The notes beneath the pieces were generated by a model that made no database searches, was not told the origin of the DNA, and saw only the letters and a program-made list of their open reading frames with translations. From a virus, in the IMG/VR virus record IMGVR_UViG_3300029319_000002, positions 1 through 64,000 of that record: a stretch of DNA of 64,000 nucleotides. The stretch is one strand, 5' to 3'. A program made the translations under genes and the position numbers. Positions 48,701 through 57,500 of this stretch are shown in pieces. Positions within the stretch are counted from its first letter, which is position 1, and each line of letters begins with the position of its first letter.

Positions 48701-51546
48701 TTACTGGACTTCCAAAACTATATCAGTGTCATTTGCATAGACCATCTATTGTTAATTCTTCCGCACACACTTGGGAATATGCAGGATCTGGTATTGATTA
48801 TAATGCTCTTCCTCAAAACGGTGGAATTGCCAATGCTGAATTTGAACAATATAACGAAAATGGTGGACAAGTATTTACTTCTGGAACTAATGAACTTGGT
48901 GACTTTAAGGTTGGTAAGTCAATTACTGCATTCAACAGAACTGGTAACATTGATTTCCAAAATAAAGTCACAATTGGTCAATTAGATTCACTTGAACTAT
49001 CACTATCTGGTGGTGTCAAAATTACAGAAATTTCTATAAGTAGAGAACTTGGGAATGATGAAATCGGTGGACCATCTGATGCTAGATTGGCAACACAAGC
49101 TGCCACTTATGGATATCTAACTGGACATTTAGGACCTTTCATTGATCAAAATAAATCAACTGCACCAATTCCTTCTGCTGTTCCACAATTAAATTCTCAG
49201 GGTCTATTAGATCCTGGAATGATTCCTGCTCAAATCAGATTTAACAATGTATTTGAAACAAATGTTAGTGGTGGTAGAACAGATTTATGTAATGATATTC
49301 CTGCAATCGAAGTATTAAAATCTGATATTGTCACTGAAGAATTTGTTGGTGCTGGTGAGACAACAACCACCACTTCTAACTTTACAATGACTTTCGAGAA
49401 TGAAAGTCAATTCTTAGTTCTTAGTTCAGATACTGATGATTTTGCCTTTGATAATGGAGATATTGTAACTGCATCTCAAAATGGAGCTACCGGAATTGTA
49501 ACTACACCCACACATATCTCTTACGGAAGTACTGGACTGGTTAAAGGTGTTATTAATACAATTAGTGTCAGTGCTGGTGGAACTGGATATAATGTTGCTG
49601 GAATTTATAGTGGTGTAAACTTAATTTCTACAACAGGAATTGGAACATCTGCTATTGCTGATGTTACTGTTAATTCTCTAGGAGAAGTTGAAAATATTAA
49701 TATCAGAAGGGGTGGTAGATTTTATGCATCTGGAGATACATTTATTGTAGATCCTCAAGCGATTGGTGGAGTAGATGTTGGATTTACAACATTTACTGCT
49801 AGTGTTACCAATGTTGATACTAGATTATACGTAGATCTCATTGGAGATAAATCTCAATTCTTCGCAACTCAAAGTGTTCCTGATTTTATCTCTGATGGAA
49901 CTGTATCTGCAGGATCAACTGACTTTTCAACTGTTTATACTGAAACTTTCTTACCAACTTCTGTTGGTGTTGGTGGTAGTATTTTCTTTAGTGAAAATGC
50001 AATTTTAATTGATACAGACACATACGACTTTGATGACGGAGATCCAGTTCTCTATACTGTCACTGGAGGAACTGTATTAGGACAACTTGAGAACAACAAA
50101 ACTTATTTTGTTAAAAAAGTTGGTGTAAATTCTATCAGATTATCTACAACATATGATGGCAATAACATTGTCACTTTAGATGCATCCGGAACCGGAACAC
50201 ATCAACTAAAGAGACTAGGTGTTAGTACTGCTACGGATTTTATTGTATTCAAAGATCATGGATTTACTCTAGGAAAATCTTTAAAATATACCTCAGGTGA
50301 TGGTCCTGCAGGTATTTCTACAGGAAGTTATTATTTTGTTGGATCTGTAGTGACTAATGGATTCACATTACATGATGTGAGACAAGATGCTCTCAATTCT
50401 ATTAATGGATCTACAGTTAATGCTAGAGATTTAACCACTGTTGGTAGTGGAATTGGAACTTTTGATGAGCAAAATGTCACATTTGTAAGCACCATTAACA
50501 CTTCTTCTAATAACAAAAATAATTTCAGTATTCTAGTTTCGTCTGCAGATATTGATGCTTCTAATGTTATTAGTGGTGTACTTGAAGCTGATAGATTGGC
50601 AATAAATGGAACTCCAAGCAATACAACATTTTTAAGGGGTGATAGCACTTGGGCTGGTGCTGTTCAAAGTATTGCTGTTGGTGTAGGAACAACATCTGCA
50701 ATTAATGTCTTCCCTGGCACTCCATCAGTAAGTATTGTTGGAAGTGGAATTAACACATATTATGGTAATTTAAGACTAGATGTTCAGGGTGTTTCAACTG
50801 ATACTGCATTAATTGGAGCAGATGAATATTCTACACTTGGTGTTGTTAGATTGAGATGGAAAGATGGTTCTGATACAGGACCATTTAAAGTGACTAATGA
50901 TGATTTCTTAGTTGATTTACAGAGCACTGTTAGTGGAACAAATGATAATAGCATTGATGCTTACAGATTCCAAGGTCAAACTCTTGCTGATGTTGTTAAT
51001 TTATCAACTCAATCTGTAAACGGTAACAGCAGAGGAACTTTAACTACATTAAATGGTGGAACTGGTGCAGCAAATAATGCTGCAACTACTGGTCAGATGC
51101 TGGTTTGTAATACTGCTGGAGAGTTTAATACATCTTCTGCACCAACATTAAATGGTAAACTCGGTATTGGATTCTTTAGTGCCACTGCTTCCGATATTAA
51201 AGGAACATTAGATATTGATCAATTAGCATCTCATGATACTACATCAACAACTACAACCACAACAACACAAACCTCTATCTTTAGTTTTGATAAATCCGTA
51301 TTCAGAACTGCAAAAGTTTTAATTTCCATAACTGATGCAGATGGATCTAATTATCACTCCACTGAAATGCTTGTAATTCATGATGGAACTGATGCATATA
51401 AGACCGAATATGGTTCTATTTTTACCTCACAATTAGCAACATTTGCTGTTGATGTGAGTGGAACAAATGTAAGAATTCTTGCAACTCCTGCATCTTCAAA
51501 CTCAATCACATTCAAGGTTTATGCCAGTGGTTTAATACGAGTTTGA
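42775..51546 (+). CDS. Giant fibre-like structural protein 2 (2923 residues)
   Basis: Residues 1-400 are helical and soluble, with a coiled-coil stretch (DEIDDLRKEIQDLNIDINKMKD near 320) that may anchor it. Around 800-980 lie beta modules of the kind LDVDGTLNVSGVSTFTGSISLP and DDLRIYHDGNNSIIQEVGAGDLRLAG, common in marine phage fibres. At about 1275-1400 there is a right-handed beta-helix start (NRIYVSASLGNDINDGKSAPVKTIKKA, then AVVGDNLRRVVVRPKNKLRDCFRI). The C-terminal 100 residues after a poly-Thr linker (TTSTTTTTTTQTS) form a separate tip domain. No 12-residue SGNT array is present, unlike fibres 1 and 3. A late-like and an early-type promoter precede it. Confidence 0.85.
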   Translation: MSKEQISYNFSSTEVIKEEIEVHNLTIESIDKELPKSQAKGEAFTKLIAVVDQELFSKVSRVNELVDEIKGFHEARLAGTGSIGDLNAILETYQTNVVGLGLLTPFNDPLFNPNTSNTGNNYLNSNLNKAAWFSNIGISSVVVGHTTTANKSTRGVFEPVYSPEFEYRYRIQEPCNIELNEEDHWDGATYEFKIVEREPGTYKQSADGGIRAEYVPKLICPIDERPNGAGEITINKINIRIYGYDLEGENPVEIVESDLSEDTVGIGTLNIIEDVKNVYDVGINTNNSISFSFDGQTFSGNITEGSSNYNAYIKPRLDEIDDLRKEIQDLNIDINKMKDMRIKTDLYTWSLAFSKNDTNDQKNKKFNTIGTFNKFQDKYKEVLNFPEPKNEEITRGKTFAELTEEEKGELSETYGLGIPKNIKPKVGEDNQPITNPVTGKKVYISDDGFNTNYDEKKLKRFLKKNPSATLFNDFTITESGSIVVIDSTGTATTFTGITTQINRVTSGGMNSGNVGSGVSIVPQDFNLPTGIPTSNVLPSPASEVGLAVTFSGSIGVATLAWQEGYFDEVTANVFVGAATSIRAASIDNSLDEDLPLLITVGASTDTRADITPVVNHKLTFNPFSGELSVGIISATELIVETGVIGIATAANVEDGGSDTDGILLFTDFIGNAANVLGDSGIRVNPSRNEIIASRFTGIVSATDVTAGVATLSELGVAGIITAAESEIAFFQTQYFARSWPYHDWTNSQKGVTLRTPGQNIIIQAGGAQTTRSYVSLTNGGGVWIGGGYQDPEGVNINAGSGDVKITGGDVGIGSTQPTAKLDVDGTLNVSGVSTFTGSISLPDSSGDTVGRALFGDNDDLRIYHDGNNSIIQEVGAGDLRLAGNVVKLNNSNNTATMVKATDGGSVELNYNNSKKLETDDSGIDVTGHIEADTLNVSGVTTVGTIGAGTGDITTLNSTTISNSGHLESGFIDVGIVTANTGIITSGYVEQLSVEEQIFTTDGNTDINSTFDQITISSDAQGRSFTDSDQVIYVAGSPGIGGLTNGQFYYVQTVGINTIKLYSDSALSSLVEVTPSGSDGVHTFRKTEVGIGTIEKFYSTSAEIKDVNVTGVATVAFSTTTDAYIGFSTINNLQIRGPVVADLFDISNFVYDNNTGISTITVASDITFSAGDRVTLSGIAFTCPDGSGITTTVFPDGTQGFEYLVNTKLTNRIFTTNVGISTIIHTYDSGGQVTFGLNNSYQFPNTDGAAGQILKTDGSGTLTFEAPDTFGGNRIYVSASLGNDINDGKSAPVKTIKKAAQLAAAESYLYPVTIMVAGGNYVEDNPIILADDVAVVGDNLRRVVVRPKNKLRDCFRIRNGCYVTGVVFKDNVTFPAGAGVRHDILDQAGNYAKILVNGETGTATTYRTFINPVVTPVVSSASTVGICSRIDDLIKLTKDSLTDEKTSLPTRSAGNTDQEFTDAGNLIIANIGASAGVASVAYIPGNAVGWSTAGGGGNFTLSDTQITEFEEEVHNIVFGIADDLRYGGTFGNEYTLKKIRDLVVGTPSFAFDYIVSFDDPLDTTTSRDGYVGLSSDKPRITQSPYIQNCSIISFLGANGCNVDGSKIIQENEPIVEEEAEVPFVGDVPDQGKSMVANAFTAVTFGGIGWKVSNAGYAQIVSCFQIFCQIGSYAQSGGYLSITNSATNFGLYALRASGFRAQAFEFDKGFIFSDGTSGANQTLRVGGLKRAEQDLYVLRFINDDTGVDQTENFKTAGITTSLSSSGINTITDRIDISGVSASLSDSDGLLYIAPSNEKQIGGLVNDTTYYIKKIGTGTTATLHFDDELRNQIDLTEVPAGIHTFTKVAEEFIASEIIERSTTYQNLTLADPIGVGVTFVPGTSISQVRSDNAVAVGFAVTWTSSVLTVSVENSIDADNATARVLFQTTATAAAGSGDGKVNDENDVKTSINAVESRSDLHTINFKVDSTITGNPIIGITGLPKLYQCHLHRPSIVNSSAHTWEYAGSGIDYNALPQNGGIANAEFEQYNENGGQVFTSGTNELGDFKVGKSITAFNRTGNIDFQNKVTIGQLDSLELSLSGGVKITEISISRELGNDEIGGPSDARLATQAATYGYLTGHLGPFIDQNKSTAPIPSAVPQLNSQGLLDPGMIPAQIRFNNVFETNVSGGRTDLCNDIPAIEVLKSDIVTEEFVGAGETTTTTSNFTMTFENESQFLVLSSDTDDFAFDNGDIVTASQNGATGIVTTPTHISYGSTGLVKGVINTISVSAGGTGYNVAGIYSGVNLISTTGIGTSAIADVTVNSLGEVENINIRRGGRFYASGDTFIVDPQAIGGVDVGFTTFTASVTNVDTRLYVDLIGDKSQFFATQSVPDFISDGTVSAGSTDFSTVYTETFLPTSVGVGGSIFFSENAILIDTDTYDFDDGDPVLYTVTGGTVLGQLENNKTYFVKKVGVNSIRLSTTYDGNNIVTLDASGTGTHQLKRLGVSTATDFIVFKDHGFTLGKSLKYTSGDGPAGISTGSYYFVGSVVTNGFTLHDVRQDALNSINGSTVNARDLTTVGSGIGTFDEQNVTFVSTINTSSNNKNNFSILVSSADIDASNVISGVLEADRLAINGTPSNTTFLRGDSTWAGAVQSIAVGVGTTSAINVFPGTPSVSIVGSGINTYYGNLRLDVQGVSTDTALIGADEYSTLGVVRLRWKDGSDTGPFKVTNDDFLVDLQSTVSGTNDNSIDAYRFQGQTLADVVNLSTQSVNGNSRGTLTTLNGGTGAANNAATTGQMLVCNTAGEFNTSSAPTLNGKLGIGFFSATASDIKGTLDIDQLASHDTTSTTTTTTTQTSIFSFDKSVFRTAKVLISITDADGSNYHSTEMLVIHDGTDAYKTEYGSIFTSQLATFAVDVSGTNVRILATPASSNSITFKVYASGLIRV

Positions 51547-51547
51547 T

Positions 51548-51554
51548 CTAAATA
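51548..51554 (+). promoter_or_regulatory. T4-type late promoter motif
   Basis: CTAAATA just after the fibre 2 stop, 43 bases before the fibre 3 ATG. Confidence 0.6.
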
Positions 51555-51597
51555 GTAATACAATAAAGAAAGACACAAGGGGGGATAGTGAACTCCT

Positions 51598-54500
51598 ATG
51601 GCAAATAGAGATTTTAAGGTACGCCACGGTTTAAATGTTTGTGGGAACTCCAGTTTAGGAGGAGACGTTGCGATATCTGGAAATTTAGATATAGGAGGTA
51701 ATCTATCACTGGAGAGTGCAGATCTCAGTGGTGATTTACAAGTATCTGGTGCTGCATCTTTTGGATCATTAAAGGTTGCTGGAACAACATCACTGCAAGG
51801 TGGTCTTATAGTTGATACATCTCTAGATGTTCAAACTACATTACAAGCAGATGCTATAAGTGCTAGTGGTCAGTTACAAGTTGATGGAACTACATCTCTT
51901 AAGGATACACTAACTGTTAGTGGACTTACATCATTACAAGGTGGTCTTGTAGTTGATACATCTATGGATGTTCAATCCACATTACAGGCAAATACTATTA
52001 GTTCTTCTGGTCAGTTAATAGTACAGCAACAAGCACTTATTGCAGGTCAAACTTCTGTTGGTGGAACTTTAAAAGTTACGGGAGAGTCTCAGGTTGCCAC
52101 TATTAGTTCTTCTGGTCAGTTAATAGTACAGCAACAAGCACTTATTACAGGTCAAACTTCTGTTGGTGGAAATTTAAAAGTTACTGGTGCCACAACATTA
52201 TGTTCAACATTAGAAGTACAGGGTACAACTACTCTTTCCGGTGATGTTCAAGCAAAGGGCAATTTAAGTGTTGGTGGTGATTTAATTGTTTCTGGAGCAC
52301 TTCAAGTTGGTGGTTCCGGAGGATCTGGTTTTAGTGTTGATAGTCCTGCAACTTTTGGAAATACTGTAACGATATCTGGTACAACTACTCTTTGCTCTGA
52401 TTTGAGTATTGGGGGAGGAGGAAAAATCACAATATCTAGTAATACAACTCCTCATATTCAACTAAAAGGTGATGGTCCTCACAAACTTAGATTTCACGAT
52501 GCTGGAACTACATCACAATCAAAAGCATTAGACTTAGTTTATAGGACAAATCCAAATACTTTAGGATTTGAAAAAGCATCTGATGAAACAAAGATATGGG
52601 AAACTGATGTTGATGATTTAAAAACTACTTTTCATGAACAAGTACTTATATCAGGAACTATTTGTGCCGGAACTGCTATCATTGCAGGAGCTTTGCAAGT
52701 ATCTGGAGGTGCAGACTTTCATTCAACTCTTCAAGTCTCTGGAAATGCAAGTGTTGGTGGAAATTTTTCAACTAATACCTTAAGTGTCGGTGGTTCAACT
52801 ATCCTTTCTGGTGCTGTTCAAGCAAAAAGTGATATCAGTGTCGGTGGTTCAACTATCCTTTCTGGTGATGTTCAAGCAAAAAGTGATATCAGTGTTGGTG
52901 GAAAACTTGTAGTCGGTGGAAGTACAATATGTGGATCTGCTATTTTAGCTTCTAATGTTTCAACTCAATTTTTACAAGTTTCTAGCAATACACGTATCGG
53001 TGGAGTATTACAAGTTACTGGATCAATTTCTGCCCCTGGTGGCATTCATGCAGCTGGTGGTGATATTCAAACATCTGGAACTATTTCTGGAACTCAACTT
53101 AAGTTTGTGAGTGCTAGTGGTCAGAGAATGACCGTATCTAATCTAGATTCTGTCTCCGGTAGAGTTGGAACTTTATCTGCCACTAAATTTAATTTTACTA
53201 GTGCTGGTGGTCAGAGAATGACCATATCTTCTGCTACTATAACATCACTAAATGTAAGCACAATTACTGTTAATCAGCAGGGCAACATTGCTCGAAGAAT
53301 TAGTGGAACTGTCGCAAGTAATAATTCATCTTATGTAACTGCATTTACTGTAACTGGTAATAATCTGGCATCATGCATTGAAGTATTCTTTGAAGGATCT
53401 ATTGCTAACGTTGTAGTTGCATGTTATGCAGAAATTGTAGTTAATCATAGTGGTGATATAAGTATTCGCACTCACCAAGGACAGTATGTAACACTAGATG
53501 TTCAAGTTATTAGTAATGGTGATGAAGATTTTGCAGTATTGGTTAAGAGAAATGGTGGAGTAGCAGGAACTGCAAACCTTAACTTTAATGTTTATCCAAA
53601 AGGTGATGAAACTGTTACTGCAACATCAACTAACCCTTATTCAGGAACAACATTTACTCATACTGGTGCAAGAGGAACAAAGATAACTGCAACTGGTGGA
53701 AATCCTCATAAATTTGAAACTGACGGTGCCATTGTTGGTGGAAAGACACTAACAGTTAGTGGACTTACATCACTACAAGGTGGTCTTGTAGTTGATACAT
53801 CTATGGATGTTCAGACCTTATTACAAGCAGATACTATTAGTGCTAGTGGTAATCTTACAGTTAAAGGTAGTAGTGTTCTTTCTGGTAAAGTAACAGCAAA
53901 GTCTAATTTAAGTGTTGCTGGTTCAAGTATCCTTTCTGGTGCAGTTCAAGCAAAGAACACTTTATGTGTTGGTGGAAGTGGAACTATTGCTGGAGTATCA
54001 TTTGATAAAGGTTGGGTGAGAATTGGAACTGCTGATGCTGGAATTGCAATGGATCCCAACGAGATTTACTTTGCTGGTGCTGGTAATCTTGGAACATTAT
54101 CTGGTCACTTAACTCTGAATCCTGCACAAAGTATTGTCACCAGTAAAGTATTTGATTCTACTGCTAATATTCAAACCACTGCTATTATTTCAGGAACGCA
54201 ACTCAGATGCACATCATTTGCAGGAACAACTGTTGATGTTACAGGAACTTTACAAGTATCTGGATCTACATCTTTAGGGTCACTAAAAGTTGCTGGAACC
54301 ACATGCTTACAAAATACTACAGTTGTTAATAGTGCATTACAACTAAAAAGTGAACTAGATTTTATTGGTGGTACTAATGGAAAAATAATTGACTTTACGT
54401 TAAGTTCTAACACTACTGCAACTCTTAGAAGTCATGATGCTAATAATCAAAACTTTCATAATATGCTAATTATGCACCGTGCTGGTGCTGTTGAGTTATT

Positions 54501-57500
54501 CCATAATAATCAATCTAAAGCAGCAACTACAGCAGGTGGACTTGCTATTACCGGAACATTATGTGCTAGTCAAGATGTCAAAGTTGCTGGTCAATTAAGG
54601 GCAACAGGTGCTGTTTCTGTTGATGGGAGTGCTCATGTTGCTCAAGGTTTACAAGTAGGAGGAACTGCATCTATAAATGCACTAAGAGTTGCTGGAGCTA
54701 CATGTGCTCAAGGACAAGCATTTGTAAATGGGTCTTTAAGAGTTACTGAAAATTTGACAGTTTCTGGTGCTACTGCCACAGTGGTTGCTCTTGATGCTAA
54801 TCATGTTCAGGCATCTGGAGTTCTTTCAGGAACTCAACTCAGATGCACCAGTGCTTCTGTTGGTGGAACATTAGTAGTTGGTGGAACAGCATCTTTTAAA
54901 GGTGCTCTAAATGTTTCTGGAACATTAAGTGCTCGTAAGTATAGTTTTGAACCCTATGGTGTTGTTCCTGCCTATAGTAATAATTCCTATCAAACAATCA
55001 CATATAACTCAGCAGAAAGTGCAATAGAACTATTTTCTTCTAGTGATACTGCCATTGGAATGGCATTCCCTGCATGGAAAGTTAATGTAAATCCAGGAAA
55101 CAAGTGGCAGATTACGATGCAAATTCGTGCATCAGCAAATACCACTGGTGGTGTTTACATTAGAGTTTATGAATATGATGCAGAATTACCTAATGGAAAA
55201 ATCGCAGTATCTCATGAAGCAAGTAACTCACTAGTCCAAGAAGATACAAGAGGAAAAGCATTATCACCAATATATGAAAATCAAAATGGAAGCACTACAT
55301 GGCAGACTTTAACATTTGAATACACTCCTACTGGCAGTGCAGTTTGGGCATCTATTGTTGTCTTGAACTGGACAGGATTAGGAACAAATAGATTATATGT
55401 AAGAGAACCTCAGATCAATAGTATTCTTGAGAACGTTAATGTTGGTAGTAATGTTCAAGTTGCTGGACACGTTTCTGCTGGTGGTTATGGACATTTTGGA
55501 CAAGCTTTACAAGTATCTGGATCTGCATCTTTAGGGTCACTAAAAGTTGCTGGCACTACATGTTTACAAGGTCAAGCAATTGCAGAGCAGTTACAAGTTC
55601 ATGGAATAACTAGCACTGTTCAATCAATAAGAACAGCAGCACAATCACAAACTAATGCTAATGGTATTGGTGGACTTGCAATATATTCCTCATCTATATC
55701 TTGGGCTGGAATATCAATTACTGGTCCCGGTGCTACTAAAACTTTGGGTATTCATTATGGTGGACAGAATGATAATACTTTAAGATTTGGAAGATATCAA
55801 AAAGCTGCAAGTATTACTCAAGGTGGTAATTATGAAGCAAATCCAGTCATGTTTGACATGGATAATGGAGCAATTCAGACTATAGGACAGGTAAATGCAC
55901 AAGGTGATTTATTCTGTAATGGACAAGTAAGAACAGCTGCTCAAGTTTCTGCTGCTGGAGATGTAAGAGCAATAGGTCAATTAAGATCAAATGCTCAAGT
56001 TTCTGTTGCAGGTGGTGTTATTGCAAAAGGAGGTTTACAAGTATCTGGAACTGGATCTTTTGGAGCATTAAAAGTTGCTGGAGTTTTATCTGCACAAGGT
56101 GGTTTAGTTATTGATAGTTCATTTAATTGTCAGATCGTAGCACAATTCAATAATATTAGTTGTTCTGATAATATAAGAGTTGATGGACAAATTAGTGCTC
56201 AAGGTTCTATTCTTGCTGGCCAAACTTTAAGAGCAGGTGGTAACTTATGTGGTCAAGGAAACACATTTTGCAATCAACTTTTAAGAGTTGGTGGAACTGC
56301 ATGTTTGCAAGGTGTAGCAGTTGTTAATAGTCACATAGATTTGAAAAGTGAACTGAATTTCGTTGGTGCTACCAATAAGTATATGGACTTTATGTTGGTA
56401 TCCAGTAATCAAGCTACATTTAATGCCAATTTTAGAAGTATGAATCACCAATCCCAGGTATTTCATACTCATTTAGTTTTTAATCGTGGTGCTGCTGTTG
56501 ATTTATATCATAATAATAATTTAAAGGCAGCAACTAGATCCGGTGGATTCTATGTTTCTGGAACATTATCTGTTGTTCAAGATGTAAAAGCAGGAGGACA
56601 AATAAGAGCAGCAGGTGCATTATCTTGTAATGGTAGTGGTCACTTTAGTCAAGGAGTGCAAGTATGTGGAACTGTTTCTTGTAATGGATTACATGCTGCT
56701 GGTGGTAATATTCAAACAACTGGTGCTATTTCTGGTAATACTGTAGTTGGTCAAACACTTCAGTATAACACCCGTGTAAATGGAAATAACCAGGCTCAAT
56801 ATGACAAACTAAGAGTATGGAATAATGGTAATTATGCAATCGGCATGAATAATGCAATGACTGGTGCACATTTGAATGATTATGCGATGACATTTACCAT
56901 GAATAATGAGCAGGATCGTGGTTTTGTGTTTAGACATAGTGGTATGAATAAAGCACAATATGCGATGGCAATGAATGTTTCTGGAAGAACTGCTATTGCT
57001 CACGGATTAAGAGTTGGATATGGCGTTAATTGGCAAGGTGATCCAGGAACTAATCAAATACACTCAGCAGGTGATGTTTATGCTGGTGGACAATTAAGAG
57101 CAGCAGGTGCTGTTTCTGTTAATGGAAGTGCTCATGTTGCTCAAGGTTTACAAGTAGGAGGATCCATTTCTTGTAATGGATTACATGCTGCTGGTAGTAA
57201 TATTCAAACAACTGGTGCTATTTCTGGTGGTCAACTATTAACTGGTGGTCAAGTTCTTGCTGGTGGAAAGGTCAGAGGAACTCAAGTTTGTGCTCAGGCA
57301 CAATGCCTTGTAAACAATCAATTAAGAGTTAGTCAGGGAACTATTCTCAATGGTACTACAAGTATTAAAACTGCAAATGGAACAACACACTGGAATGGAC
57401 AAAACCAAAGAAGAAGTGTAGTATGGAGAAATGATGGTGGACACTATTACTTACTAATTACTGGACAGCAAAATAATGCAAACACATCTTGGAATAGTTG

